A stretch of DNA of 64,000 nt from Gluconacetobacter tumulisoli (GCF_014174155.1 NZ_JABEQM010000002.1:1-64000), one strand, 5' to 3'; positions 54,957 through 64,000 are shown, numbered from the stretch's first letter. The notes: generated by a model not told the origin, from the letters alone. Numbers and translations: made by a program.

Positions 54957-56252
54957 ATGGACAACCTGCTCCAGTCCGAAAGCACATCTGTTTCCGACGA
55001 CACGAAAGACGACCGGGTAAAGGACGACGGGACGCGGCCCGCGCCGGCCGCCGGCCGCCAGCTGCCGCTGGCCGGCATCCGGGTGCTGGACATCACGCAG
55101 GTCATGGCCGGTCCGGTCTGCACCATGCTGCTGGGTGACCTGGGCGCCGACATCATCAAGGTCGAACCGCCGGGAACCGGCGACCAGACGCGCGGCGCCA
55201 TGGGGTTCCGCATGAAGGGCGATGACAGCATGGGGTTCCTGAACATGAACAGGAACAAGCGGAGCATCGCGCTGAACCTCAAGAATCCGGCGGGACGGCA
55301 GGTCCTTCTCGACCTTGTGAAAACCGCCGATATCGTCGTGGAAAATTACCGCCCCGGCGTGGTCCGCAAGCTGGGCATCGATTACGAGACCCTGTCGCGG
55401 ATCAATCCGCGCCTGGTCTATGCCAGCATCTCGGGGTTCGGCCAGACCGGCCCGTGGGCCATGCGACCGGGCTTCGACCTGATGGCGCAGGCCATGTCGG
55501 GCGTGATGAGCGTGACCGGACATCCTGGCGGCCCGCCGGTCAAGGCCGGGGTGCCCGTGGCCGATATCGGCTGCGCGCTGTTCGCGACCTATGCGATCCT
55601 GGCGGCCTATATCGGCTGCGAGAAAAGCGGGCGCGGCCAGTTCATCGACGCGTCGCTGTTCGATTCGGCGATGGCGTTCTCCATATGGGATATCTCGGAA
55701 TACTGGGGAAAGGGGACGATCCCCGAACCGCTGGGAACCGCCAACCGCATGAGCGCGCCCTACCAGGCGGTCCGCTCGTCGGACGGGTATTTCGTGATGG
55801 GGGCGACGAACCAGAAATTGTGGGTCCAGCTCTGCACCGAACTGGACCGGCGCGACCTTCTGGACGATCCGCGGTTCACCACGATTTCCGACCGGCTGGC
55901 GAACCGCGTCGTCCTGATCGAGGAACTGGAAAAAACCTTCATGACCCGTCCGTCCGAGGAATGGGTGGACACCCTCCTGTCCAAGGGAATTCCCGCCGGG
56001 CGCATGAACACCTATCCCGAGGCGTTCGAAAGCGATCATGGAAAATTCCGGGAGATGAAGATCGATATTCCCCACCCGGTGGAGGGCACGATCCCCAATA
56101 TCGGCTTCCCCGTGAAGCTGCGCGGCACGCCGCAGGCCGTGCGCCGCCCGCCGCCGCTGCTGGGCGAACACACGCACGAAATCCTGGCCGAACGCGGCCT
56201 GTCGGACGATGCGATCGCCGGTCTCGCGGCCGATGGAGCGTTCGCGTCATGA
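54957..56252 (+). CDS. Family III CoA transferase (CaiB/BaiF type)
   Basis: A 431-residue CoA transferase. LAGIRVLDITQVMAGPVCTM and LLGDLGADIIKVEPPGTGDQ begin the Rossmann-like core, and the catalytic aspartate is Asp174 in GFDLMAQAMSG. LGTANRMSAPYQAVRSSDGY is also typical. It transfers CoA from a donor such as succinyl-CoA to a carboxylic acid. I chose ATG 54957 because GGAGGG lies 9 nt upstream; ATGs at 54891 and 54933 are in frame. The stop overlaps the crotonase gene by 4 nt, so the two act together. Confidence 0.9.
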   Translation: MDNLLQSESTSVSDDTKDDRVKDDGTRPAPAAGRQLPLAGIRVLDITQVMAGPVCTMLLGDLGADIIKVEPPGTGDQTRGAMGFRMKGDDSMGFLNMNRNKRSIALNLKNPAGRQVLLDLVKTADIVVENYRPGVVRKLGIDYETLSRINPRLVYASISGFGQTGPWAMRPGFDLMAQAMSGVMSVTGHPGGPPVKAGVPVADIGCALFATYAILAAYIGCEKSGRGQFIDASLFDSAMAFSIWDISEYWGKGTIPEPLGTANRMSAPYQAVRSSDGYFVMGATNQKLWVQLCTELDRRDLLDDPRFTTISDRLANRVVLIEELEKTFMTRPSEEWVDTLLSKGIPAGRMNTYPEAFESDHGKFREMKIDIPHPVEGTIPNIGFPVKLRGTPQAVRRPPPLLGEHTHEILAERGLSDDAIAGLAADGAFAS

Positions 56253-57052
56253 GCACCCTGTCGGCAAAGCAGGACGCCGCCGCCGGACAGGTGCGCCTGG
56301 CGATCGACGGCGACGTGGCCTTCATCGTCTTCGACCGGCCCCAGGCCCGCAACGCCATGACCTGGCAGATGTACCGCGACCTCGGGGCCGCGATCGAACA
56401 GATCGACGCGACCCCGGCCGTCCGGATCGCGGTCCTGCGCGGCGCCGGGGGCCAGGCTTTCGTCGCCGGCACCGATATCGCGCAGTTCCGCGATTTCAGC
56501 TCGGGCGAGGACGGGGTCGAGTACGAACACGGGATCGACCAGTGCATCGCCCGGCTGGATCGGATCACGGTCCCTACCCTCGCGGTGGTCGAGGGCTGGG
56601 CGGTGGGCGGCGGCCTGGCCATCGCCAACAGCTGCGATTTTCGCATCGCGGCGACGGGCGCGCGCTTCGGCGTGCCGATCGCCCGAACGCTGGGAAACTG
56701 CCTGTCGGCAGCCAATCTCGGCCGACTGGAACGCACGCTGGGGATCAGTTGGGTCAAACGCATGACGCTGCTGGCCGAAATGCCGACGGCCGAGGATCTG
56801 GCGGCCACCGGCTATCTCCAGGCCGTCGTTCCGCCGGAGGAGCTGGACGGCAGCGTCGCCAAACTCTGCAAACGGATCCGCGAACATGCGCCGATCACCA
56901 TCGATGTCACGCGCGAGACGCTGCGCCGTCTCGGGGGCGACGCGGTGCCCGACATTTCCGACCTGATCCGGCGCTGCTACGGCAGCGAAGATTTCCATCG
57001 CGGCGTCGCCGCCTTCGGAACCGGCGCCCCTGCCAGGTGGGAGGGAAAGTGA
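56249..57052 (+). CDS. Crotonase (enoyl-CoA hydratase/isomerase fold) lacking both catalytic Glu
   Basis: A 267-residue crotonase. The CoA and oxyanion-hole parts are present (FVAGTDIAQF around 71-80 and GWAVGGGLA around 116-124). The two glutamates of classical enoyl-CoA hydratase are not: the first position (GGGxE) is Ala124 in GGGLAIAN, and the second (PE) is Ile144 in FGVPIART. It therefore probably does not hydrate a double bond in the usual way and may be an isomerase, lyase or thioesterase. The gene overlaps the CaiB-type gene, implying a CoA thioester substrate made by it. Confidence 0.88.
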   Translation: MSTLSAKQDAAAGQVRLAIDGDVAFIVFDRPQARNAMTWQMYRDLGAAIEQIDATPAVRIAVLRGAGGQAFVAGTDIAQFRDFSSGEDGVEYEHGIDQCIARLDRITVPTLAVVEGWAVGGGLAIANSCDFRIAATGARFGVPIARTLGNCLSAANLGRLERTLGISWVKRMTLLAEMPTAEDLAATGYLQAVVPPEELDGSVAKLCKRIREHAPITIDVTRETLRRLGGDAVPDISDLIRRCYGSEDFHRGVAAFGTGAPARWEGK

Positions 57053-57404
57053 GCAGGTTACCCGAAGCGCGCCAGTGACATCCCGTCGTCCGACCTGAAG
57101 GGGCGCTGTTCCCCTTCAGGCTTACCTTCACCTATCGTTCGGCCGGGCTGACCAGCACCCGGCCGCCCCCCTAACCGCTCCGACCGCACCGCCCTGTGAG
57201 GGACCACGACCAGGCGCATCGTCGGACAGCTGTCGGATTCAGTCTTTTCTCGAAACATCTCCGCCGAAAATCATGATGTAACGACGGACGTCTTTCCGTC
57301 AGGATACAGGCCACACCGTAAACGGCCACGCTCTCCCGGTCCGGCATCCCGATGCGTTCCTTCCAATCCCCGCCGGTATTGAAGGCATTTTCAAAGATGG
57401 AACA
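57053..57404. other. Gene-free interval with a 10-bp hairpin
   Basis: A 352-nt interval between the convergent crotonase and dnaE2 genes. It contains a perfect 10-bp inverted repeat at 57094-57120 (CCTGAAGGGG, 7-nt loop) that may terminate the crotonase operon, although it lacks a T-run. I see no gene in the remainder. Confidence 0.6.
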
Positions 57405-60400
57405 TTACCGGAAATCCCGCGACGGAATAACCAGCGGCGGGCCCGGCCGCAGATCCGCCCGGCCGATGTCGCGCAGCAGCGGCGTCAGGTCTTCCAGCCG
57501 GTCGGTGATGACATGCGTGACCTCCCCTTCGCGCTGCAGCTTGCCATGGCAGGCCACCAGGCGGGCCGACAGCACGATCTGGCGTTGCGCGGCGATCCGG
57601 TCCTGCCACAGGATCAGGTTGGCCATCGCGGTTTCGTCCTCGATCGTCATGAACATCACCCCCCGTGCGGTGCCGGGCCGCTGGCGCATCAGCACCAGGC
57701 CACCCAGGACGACGCGGCATCCGTCGCGCAGCCGGCGCAGGTCGGCGCAGGCCACCATGCCGCGCGCCTGCAACGCGCCGCGCAGGAAGGCGACAGGATG
57801 GCGGCGCAGGGTCAGGCCGGTGGCATGATAATCCTCGACGACGTCCTGCCCCTCGGTCATCGGCACCAGCCCGACATCGGGTTCGACGAATTCGGGCAGC
57901 GGGCGGTTGCGGCCCCGGTCCGCCGCCGCGAACAGCAGCAGGGGGGCGTCCGCCAGCCCCCTGATATCCCATAATGCGGCGCGGCGATCCCGGCCCAGGG
58001 CCTGGAACGCATCGGCCTGGGCCAGGCATTCCAGCGCGTCGGGCCCCAGGCCCGCGCGACGCCAGACGTCGTCGATGCTCTCGTACGGCGGCATGCGGTG
58101 GGCCACCAGATCGGCCGCGTCCTGGTTGGACAGACCCTTGACCATCCGCAGGCCCAGGCGCACGGCCGGCCCCCGTCCCCCTTCATCCCGACGTTCCAGC
58201 GTGCAGTCCCAGCGCGACGCATTGACGCAGACCGGCCGGATGGACACGCCATGCGCACGCGCGTCGCGCACGATCTGCGCCGGGCGGTAGAAGCCCATCG
58301 GCTGACTGTTCAGCAGCGCCGCGCAGAACACGTCCGGATAATGGCATTTCACCCAGGACGAGGCATAGGCGATCAGGGCGAAGGACGCCGCGTGGCTTTC
58401 CGGAAAACCGTACGATCCGAATCCTTCCAGCTGGCGAAAGATACGTTCGGCGAAATCCGGCGGATAATGCCGCGCCGTCATGCCGGCAATCAGCCGGTCG
58501 CGAAAATAGGACACCGTGCCCTCGCCCCGGAAGGTGCCCATGGCGCGGCGCAGCTCGTCGGCCTCGCCGGGGGTGAAACCGGCGCAATCGATCGCGATCT
58601 GCATCGCCTGTTCCTGGAACAGGGGGATACCCAAAGTCTTGTCCAGGATCTTCCTCAGTTCCGGGGTCGGGTAGACTTCCTCCTCTTTCCCCTCGCGCCG
58701 CAGCAGGTAGGGATGGACCATGTCCCCCTGGATCGGGCCGGGACGCACGATGGCGACCTGCACCACCAGATCGTAGAATTTATGGGGCCTGAGGCGCGGC
58801 AGCATGGCCATCTGCGCCCGGCTTTCGATCTGGAAGGTGCCGATGGTGTCGGCGCGGCAGATCATCGCGTAGGTGGGCGCGTCATCATGGGGAATGCCGG
58901 CCAGGGTCAGGCGCCGGCCATGATGTTCCTCCAGCAGTTCGAACGCGCGGCGCATGCAGCCCAGCATGCCCAGGCCCAGCACATCGACCTTCATGAAGCG
59001 CAGCGCGTCGATATCGTCCTTGTCCCAGACGATGATCTGCCGATTCTCCATCGCCGCCGGCTGGATCGCCACCAGATCGTCCAGCCGGTCGCGGGTCAGC
59101 ACGAACCCACCCGGATGGGTGCCCAGCTGGCGCGGAAAGCCGATCAGTTCGCCCGCCAGCTGCAAGGTCAGCAGCAGGCGGCGGTCCCGCAGGTTGAGCC
59201 CCAGTTCCCGCGCCCGCTCGTGAAACGCCCCCTCGTCGAACGACATGCCGCCCAGATGCGTCGACAGCAGGCCGGTGACATCGGCCGGCAGGCCCATCAC
59301 CTTGCCCACGTCGCGCAGCGCGCCGCGCGCGCGATAGCGCATCACGGTGGCGCACAGTGCCGCCCGGTCGCGGCCATACCGCCCGTAGATCCACTGGATG
59401 ACCTCCTCGCGTCGCTCGCTTTCGAAATCGACGTCGATATCGGGCGGTTCCTGCCGCTCGGCCGACAGGAAGCGTTCGAACAGCAGATTCGACGTCGCGG
59501 GATCGATCTCGGTAATGCCCAGCACGTAGCAGACGGCCGAATTGGCCGCCGATCCCCGCCCCTGGCAGACGATGCCCTGCGCGCGCGCCTGGCGGACGAT
59601 GGTGTGCACCGTCAGGAAATAAGGCGCGTAATCCAGGCGGCGAATCAGGTCGAGTTCATATTCCACCTGCCGGCGCACCCCGTCCGGCACGCCGGCGGGA
59701 TAGCGGTCGCGCAGGGCGGCGCGGGCCAGCCGGTCCAGCCGATCCTGCGGCGCCTCGGCCGGGTCTTCGCTTTCCGCCGGATATTGGTAGCGCAGATCCG
59801 CCGGCGAGAATCCGCAGCGGCCTGCAATCTCCGCCGTGCGGGCCAGCGCGTCGGGATGATCGGCATACAGCCGCGCCATCTCGGCCGGGGATTTCAGGTG
59901 CCGGTCGGCATAGGCTTCCCGCCGGTCGCCCAGCATGTCGATCGTGCAGCCCACGCGGATGCAGGTCAGGACATCCTGCAATACCGACCGTTCGGCCCCA
60001 TGATACAGCACGTCCCCCATCACCACGTCCGGCACGCCGGCCCCCCGCGCCATGGCCGCCAGGCGATGCAGCCGCACGGCATCGCCCGGCCGCCGAAGCA
60101 AGGTCAGGGCCATATAGGCCCGATCCTCACAGGCGCCGCGCAGCCAGGCCAGGTCGCGCGCCAGGGCATCATCCGGCCGGTCGGGCAGCAGGACAAGGAT
60201 CAGGCCGTCATTTCCCAGAACGCTCCCCTGGCCCAGATCCGCGCGCCGCAGGCCGGGATCACGGTCGTCGTGGTCCCGCTTCGCCTCGGTCAGCAGGCGG
60301 CACAGGCGCCCCCATGCGGCGCGATCGGTCGGATAGGCCAGCAGGGACGGCCCGTCCACCAGGTCCAGCCGGCATCCCGCCACCAGCCGCACCCCATGCT

Positions 60401-60569
60401 TTTCGGCGGCCCTCCAGGCCTGCACGATCCCGGCCACGCTGTTATGGTCCACGATCCCCAGCGCCGCATGTCCCAGCGCCTTCGCCCGCGCGAACAGTTC
60501 ATCCGGATGGCTGGCCCCGCGCAGGAACGAATAATTCGTGATCGCCTGCAATTCGACATAACCTGTCAC
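57405..60569 (-). CDS. dnaE2: Error-prone DNA polymerase DnaE2 (ImuC)
   Basis: A 1054-residue C-family polymerase. The N-terminal PHP domain begins [20 protein letters not shown] and [20 protein letters not shown]. The polymerase active site [20 protein letters not shown] with catalytic aspartates lies near residue 377, and [20 protein letters not shown] precedes it. The C-terminal OB region ([20 protein letters not shown]) is shorter than in replicative DnaE. With ImuA and ImuB it performs damage-induced mutagenic translesion synthesis. Start is GTG 60569 with GGAGG upstream. It is the last gene of the SOS operon. Confidence 0.95.
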   Translation of the reverse strand: MTGYVELQAITNYSFLRGASHPDELFARAKALGHAALGIVDHNSVAGIVQAWRAAEKHGVRLVAGCRLDLVDGPSLLAYPTDRAAWGRLCRLLTEAKRDHDDRDPGLRRADLGQGSVLGNDGLILVLLPDRPDDALARDLAWLRGACEDRAYMALTLLRRPGDAVRLHRLAAMARGAGVPDVVMGDVLYHGAERSVLQDVLTCIRVGCTIDMLGDRREAYADRHLKSPAEMARLYADHPDALARTAEIAGRCGFSPADLRYQYPAESEDPAEAPQDRLDRLARAALRDRYPAGVPDGVRRQVEYELDLIRRLDYAPYFLTVHTIVRQARAQGIVCQGRGSAANSAVCYVLGITEIDPATSNLLFERFLSAERQEPPDIDVDFESERREEVIQWIYGRYGRDRAALCATVMRYRARGALRDVGKVMGLPADVTGLLSTHLGGMSFDEGAFHERARELGLNLRDRRLLLTLQLAGELIGFPRQLGTHPGGFVLTRDRLDDLVAIQPAAMENRQIIVWDKDDIDALRFMKVDVLGLGMLGCMRRAFELLEEHHGRRLTLAGIPHDDAPTYAMICRADTIGTFQIESRAQMAMLPRLRPHKFYDLVVQVAIVRPGPIQGDMVHPYLLRREGKEEEVYPTPELRKILDKTLGIPLFQEQAMQIAIDCAGFTPGEADELRRAMGTFRGEGTVSYFRDRLIAGMTARHYPPDFAERIFRQLEGFGSYGFPESHAASFALIAYASSWVKCHYPDVFCAALLNSQPMGFYRPAQIVRDARAHGVSIRPVCVNASRWDCTLERRDEGGRGPAVRLGLRMVKGLSNQDAADLVAHRMPPYESIDDVWRRAGLGPDALECLAQADAFQALGRDRRAALWDIRGLADAPLLLFAAADRGRNRPLPEFVEPDVGLVPMTEGQDVVEDYHATGLTLRRHPVAFLRGALQARGMVACADLRRLRDGCRVVLGGLVLMRQRPGTARGVMFMTIEDETAMANLILWQDRIAAQRQIVLSARLVACHGKLQREGEVTHVITDRLEDLTPLLRDIGRADLRPGPPLVIPSRDFR

Positions 60570-60607
60570 GCCCGGCCTCCGTGGCAGGCGTGCTCAAGCG
60601 ATTCCTC

Positions 60608-60717
60608 AAAGCCCGTTTGAAAACGCCTTTTGCCGAACGAGAGCATCGCGTAGCAACACGCCCGGCGCAGGAAACGCGCGTCGGATTGCCGGCAAAAAGT
60701 GCCTTCAAGCGGGCTTT
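60608..60717. repeat. Large imperfect inverted repeat between imuB and dnaE2
   Basis: Two 27-nt arms (60608-60634 and 60691-60717) match in inverse orientation at about 22 positions, with a 56-nt GC-rich centre. Part of the centre (ACACGCCCGG ... AAACGCGCGTCGGAT) recurs in the same order upstream of gcrA (about 24910-24985). It looks like a dispersed MITE- or hairpin-type repeat in the operon. Confidence 0.55.
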
Positions 60718-62252
60718 CAGAAAAAGCCATGGAGGAACCAGCCCTGATCGCCCGACCAGGCATGCTGCCCATCCCCCCGGCGGAACAACCAGAAGCGCCG
60801 GCCGTCGCGGTCCTCGACAATCCAGTACTCGCGCACCCGGTCATTGTCGGCGTCGGTTGCGGGCCGCCACCATTCGCCCAGAATCCGTTCCGGACCATCG
60901 GCTTGCGCGACTGCGTGCCGGGATCCACGCCAGGTGAAGGCGCGCGGCGGATGGTCGGGCAGCAGGGCGGTCACCCGCACCGGTTCCGGGGCGGGCAACA
61001 GGCGGATCGGACGCGGCCAGTCGGCCGACCACGCCCCGCCCCCGCCGGCGCGGCCGGCCGGCACGCGGCGCTGGCGGCGTTCGGGCACATGGGTCGCCAC
61101 GGGGGCGAGGCGAAAGACCCGATCCGGTCCCAGGCGGTTAGCCAGCCGATCGACCAGAACCGACAGGTCCGGTTCATCCTTCCCGCATTCGCCCCACGTA
61201 TTCCCCGGCCAGGCCCCACCATCCTGGACCGGTCCGCATCGTTCGGCCGCCGTGACGGCCAGCCGCATCGCCTCGACCCCGAAACCGGGTTCCACGCTCT
61301 CGATCCGTTCCGCCAGCAGGCGGCCGAGATGCGCCGGATCGTGCACCGCCCGCGCCGTCCCGACCCGGACCGACCGCGTCGTCCCATCCACCCGTTCGAA
61401 CAGCAGGTCCAGCCGCCGCGCCCCCTCGCCCCGCCGGCGCAGCGCCGTACAGGCCTCGGCGACCAGAGCGTCGATCACGATGCGAAAGGCGTCGGGCGTG
61501 GAAATCGGTTCGACGAAGCCGCGCCGCGCCTGGACAAGATCCGGCGCCAGGACCGGCCGGATCGGTTCCGCCACCCGCCCCAGCATCTGGTCCAGCCGCG
61601 TCAGCAGCAGCGGCCCGAACCGGCGGGCCAGCGGCGCGCGCGGGGCGGTCCGCACCGCGCCGATCCGCCCCAGGCCCAGCCGGTGCAGCATGTCGGCGGT
61701 GGCGCCGGCGATCCGCAGGGCCTCGACCGGCAGGGAATCGAGCAGCGTCTCCGCCGCGCCCGCCGGCAGAACCGCCAGGCGTGCCCGGCCGTGCCGGGCC
61801 AGCGCATGGGCCGCCCCCGGCGTGTCTGCGATCGCGACCCGGCCGGACAGGCCCAGCCGCCCCAGATCATCCAGCAGGCGGCCCAGCATCGCAGGCTCGC
61901 CTCCATGCAGATGCGCGCAGCCGGACGCGTCGATCCAGATCCCGTCCGGCCCGTCCGGCGCGGTCAGCGGCGACATCCACAGGCACCTTCCGGCCAGCCG
62001 TGCCAGGTCGGCGGCATCGCGGTCCGGGTCTGCCTCCAGCACCTGCAGGTCGGGGACCAGCGCCTGCGCCTGGGCCAGGGGTTGGCCGGGCACGACCCCC
62101 CGGGCGCGGGCCGCCGGATCGGCCGCGGCGATCACCTGCCGGCGCCCGTCATGCGACCGCGTGACAAGCGGCCGGTCCGGCGACAGCACATGCCGCCGCC
62201 GCAGCCGCTCGACCGGCAGGAACGGCAGCCATAACGAGACGATCCGGCGCAT
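60717..62252 (-). CDS. imuB: ImuB, Y-family polymerase-like protein without active site
   Basis: A 511-residue DinB/UmuC-fold protein. MRRIVSLWLPFLPVERLRRR replaces the catalytic Asp motif of true Y-family polymerases, and GIWIDASGCAHLHGGEPAML occupies the place of the SIDE-type motif, so the acidic residues needed for catalysis are missing, as is normal for ImuB. It bridges DnaE2, ImuA and the beta clamp. The start ATG 62252 lies inside imuA, giving a 104-nt overlap in a different frame. Confidence 0.93.
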   Translation of the reverse strand: MRRIVSLWLPFLPVERLRRRHVLSPDRPLVTRSHDGRRQVIAAADPAARARGVVPGQPLAQAQALVPDLQVLEADPDRDAADLARLAGRCLWMSPLTAPDGPDGIWIDASGCAHLHGGEPAMLGRLLDDLGRLGLSGRVAIADTPGAAHALARHGRARLAVLPAGAAETLLDSLPVEALRIAGATADMLHRLGLGRIGAVRTAPRAPLARRFGPLLLTRLDQMLGRVAEPIRPVLAPDLVQARRGFVEPISTPDAFRIVIDALVAEACTALRRRGEGARRLDLLFERVDGTTRSVRVGTARAVHDPAHLGRLLAERIESVEPGFGVEAMRLAVTAAERCGPVQDGGAWPGNTWGECGKDEPDLSVLVDRLANRLGPDRVFRLAPVATHVPERRQRRVPAGRAGGGGAWSADWPRPIRLLPAPEPVRVTALLPDHPPRAFTWRGSRHAVAQADGPERILGEWWRPATDADNDRVREYWIVEDRDGRRFWLFRRGDGQHAWSGDQGWFLHGFF

Positions 62253-62958
62253 CCCCGGCCTCCACGATCCAGGACCCCGGCCGGCCACCCCGGCACCGCA
62301 GCAGATCCACCGACCAGCGCGCGGCCCCGACGCCCCGCACCCCGGGAGATCCCGCGATCGCACCGACCGACGGCAGGGCGGCGATGCGCCAGCGGGTGGC
62401 GCTGGCCGTCGGCTGGAACAGGGTGCGATCATCCGGCCGCCGCGACCGGCGAATCAGGAAGCAGGTGGCGCCCGATCCCTCGGCCGCCAGTTGCAGGCGG
62501 CGTGACGCCGTCAGCGACAGCGCGCCCTCCAGTTCCGCCACCACCGCCGCCACGCCACGGGCCCGCACCGAATCCTCGCAGACCGCCAGCACATCCTCCC
62601 GCCCGGCCGCGACACACAGCAGCCGGCCCGGATCGACCCCGGCCCGGGCCAGCCCATCCGCATGCACATCGAACAGGCCGGTCCCGATCCAGACCACGGG
62701 ACCGCCCCCTTTCCCCAGCACATGGGCAACGAACCGCGCCGGCAGGACCGCCAGCGCCATGTCCCCGCCCTGGCCGATCACCTCATGTACCGCGCCCCGC
62801 GACAGGCCGCCGCGCAGATGCCGGTCGATTTCGGGCACCGCCAGCCCCCAGGGCGCCGGACCGTCACCCAACCCGGCGTCGGGGGCGGCCTGCCGCTCCA
62901 TCCGGGCGATCTGCCCGCGCAGGCGCTCCAGCATGTCGGTTCGATCCGTTCTCGTCAT
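62149..62958 (-). CDS. imuA: ImuA, SOS mutasome accessory protein (RecA-like)
   Basis: A 269-residue RecA/SulA-like protein. WGLAVPEIDRHLRGGLSRGA and VHEVIGQGGDMALAVLPARF correspond to the beginning of the RecA-like fold. A proper Walker A is not obvious. It starts at ATG 62958 with GGAGGGG upstream and a perfect SOS box 18-32 nt before the start codon. It is the first gene of imuA-imuB-dnaE2, needed for damage-induced mutagenesis together with the other two. Confidence 0.92.
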   Translation of the reverse strand: MTRTDRTDMLERLRGQIARMERQAAPDAGLGDGPAPWGLAVPEIDRHLRGGLSRGAVHEVIGQGGDMALAVLPARFVAHVLGKGGGPVVWIGTGLFDVHADGLARAGVDPGRLLCVAAGREDVLAVCEDSVRARGVAAVVAELEGALSLTASRRLQLAAEGSGATCFLIRRSRRPDDRTLFQPTASATRWRIAALPSVGAIAGSPGVRGVGAARWSVDLLRCRGGRPGSWIVEAGDAPDRLVMAAVPAGRAAAAAACAVAGPAACHAVA

Positions 62959-62975
62959 TCCCCCCTCCGGGGTTG

Positions 62976-62990
62976 GAACATATAGAGAAC
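62976..62990 (-). promoter_or_regulatory. LexA/SOS box of the imuA-imuB-dnaE2 operon
   Basis: GAAC-ATATAGA-GAAC on the plus strand, that is GTTC-N7-GTTC on the minus strand, the exact alphaproteobacterial LexA consensus. Position 18 nt before the imuA ATG means LexA would block the promoter until DNA damage. Confidence 0.93.
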
Positions 62991-63753
62991 ATAAATGCAG
63001 GAGGGAAGTGGAATCCCGCTCAAGGCGTTGCGATCGGGTAACCAGCCCAGGGCCGCCGACCGCGCCGAAGGCGACGTGTCGCACAACACGCGCGCCTTCC
63101 CCGAGGACGGGTACGGCACCAACGCCTCGGCCTCACCATGGACCGCCAGCCAGACGACGTTCCAACAGGGGCTGACGACCAATTTCAGCATCTATAGCCT
63201 GTTCAACAGGACCTGTGTCGCCACGACGGGCGCAACACTTTCGCAAAACAGCGCCGTCTATGATTAATATACTGCGGATTACAGCATTTATTGAAAAACG
63301 AATATTCAACGACACCGGCATCTGCCGGACACTTCATACACAACACGAAATCGAATAGCCGATCCAATTCGTAAGTTGTACATCATCCCTGAATTGATTT
63401 CGTCGAAGATCGTTTCAAATGTCTACACGAAGATCACAAACTTATTTTTGCACACTATCATGAAAAATCATGAAAATAACATATATTATCCGACATTGGA
63501 TTTTTCAAATCCTGGATATCTCCGTCGTTTCCCATCCGCCGAATGCAGGATGCTCCACGTGGAAAACAACTGCCAGACCAATCTGTTTCTGGAGGAGCAC
63601 ATCATAGGCCAGCAGCCTCGAACCAGAACCATTCGAAATTATCGAACGGTTCGATAAAGAAAATACATTGGAATGCTTGAAGCACGGCGGGCAGGTTCGT
63701 CCAACGGGCAGGAACGCCAGGCCTCTCTTGCCGCAGCCAGAAAGGCACTCGTC
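62991..63753. other. AT-rich, gene-poor interval
   Basis: A 763-nt stretch between imuA and the flavoprotein gene. The first part is GC-rich and open in several frames without a ribosome binding site. From about 63260 the DNA is very AT-rich. The open frame at 63376-63657 starts with TTG and has no protein-like features. The only structure I see is the palindrome at 63628-63650. Confidence 0.5.
63628..63650. promoter_or_regulatory. Palindrome upstream of the flavoprotein gene
   Basis: ACCATTCGA-N5-TCGAACGGT, 8 of 9 positions symmetric, about 100 bp before the start of the FAD/NAD(P)-binding gene. It has the size of an operator for a dimeric repressor. Confidence 0.4.
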
Positions 63754-64000
63754 ATGTCCGGGTTGGAAGTGAATTGTCCGCCACATATTGCCATCGTCGG
63801 TGGCGGCGCCAGCGGCGTTCTCCTGGCCTGGAACCTGGCCCGGCAGGCAAGTCGCCCTGTGGTGACGCTGATTGATCCGGCGGACGAGCCGGGCCTGGGG
63901 CTGGCCTATGCCACCCCGTGCCTGCGTCATCTGCTCAATGTCCGCAATGACGGCATGAGCGCCACCCCGGACGCTCCGCACCATTTCCTGGCCTGGCTGC
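63754..64000 (+). CDS. FAD/NAD(P)-binding protein, N-terminal part (runs off the window)
   Basis: About 82 residues are visible before the window ends. MSGLEVNCPPHIAIVGGGAS continues with GVLLAWNLARQ, giving the dinucleotide-binding GGGASG motif at residues 16-21. The continuation PGLGLAYATPCLRHLLNVRN matches the FAD-NAD(P)-binding (pyr_redox_9-like) family, related to ornithine or lysine hydroxylase-like flavoproteins. The ATG at 63754 has AAAGG 8 nt upstream; an in-frame ATG at 63673 would add 27 residues. The substrate cannot be guessed from this fragment. Confidence 0.8.
   Translation, partial: MSGLEVNCPPHIAIVGGGASGVLLAWNLARQASRPVVTLIDPADEPGLGLAYATPCLRHLLNVRNDGMSATPDAPHHFLAWL

Noticed and set aside
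58098-60620. 840-codon plus-strand frame
   Set aside because: Antisense to dnaE2.
63376-63657. 93-codon AT-rich frame
   Set aside because: It starts with TTG without a ribosome binding site and contains the operator-like palindrome at its end; no protein features.

Overview
The window is GC-rich chromosomal DNA of an alphaproteobacterium. It most likely comes from an acetic acid bacterium (Acetobacteraceae, Gluconacetobacter-like). The evidence is a hopanoid side-chain module (hpnM-hpnI-hpnJ-hpnK behind dxs), a GcrA cell-cycle regulator, a probable gluconate 5-dehydrogenase next to a LacI-family regulator, an OprB-type sugar porin, and an alphaproteobacterial SOS box (GAAC-N7-GAAC) in front of an imuA-imuB-dnaE2 mutasome. 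The genus is inferred and not proven.

Layout. 1-4567: end of dxs and the hopanoid genes. 4637-12851 (minus): tsaE-murU-addB-addA-trxA, tightly overlapping. 13014-16641: ferredoxin-NADP reductase-like flavoprotein, then alr-dadA for alanine catabolism. 16734-26809: small secreted protein, typA, a three-gene ABC-2 type exporter, a PfkB-family sugar or nucleoside kinase, bactofilin, gcrA, rnd and queF. 26999-31991 (minus): F1 ATP synthase operon atpHAGDC. 32150-35746: LacI-type regulator, SDR dehydrogenase and DHA2-type MFS pump. 35875-37127: tRNA-Gly, tRNA-Trp, secE, nusG. 37277-41076 (minus): pqiABC-like lipid transport genes.

41169-48612: tRNA-Thr(CGU) is occupied by a 7.4-kb integrative element bounded by exact 48-bp direct repeats. 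It carries a tyrosine integrase, a serine resolvase with a res-like site, a DUF927 helicase-like protein, a 5'-truncated toprim primase beside a ten-base homopolymer, a YdaS-like HTH/coiled-coil protein, a lone HicB-like protein and a strikingly AT-rich orphan gene. Short iterated GGTGTTCC/GGAACACC motifs and a tandem 19-bp repeat occur near both ends, and a decayed second copy of the DUF927 gene lies at the left end. This is the least ordinary part of the window. The parts suggest a satellite-like element that can, or once could, replicate as a circle and resolve multimers.

48613-57404 is accessory-looking DNA: a run of very small minus-strand genes with strong ribosome binding sites, an OprB porin of lower GC, then a divergent cluster of MFS transporter, GntR regulator, gamma-carbonic-anhydrase-like protein, CaiB-type CoA transferase and a crotonase. 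The crotonase lacks both canonical catalytic glutamates. 57405-62958 (minus) is the SOS-inducible imuA-imuB-dnaE2 operon. The last kilobase is AT-rich and gene-poor and ends in the first part of an FAD/NAD(P)-binding protein that runs off the window. Functions were assigned by reading motifs in the translated sequence; no database search was possible.
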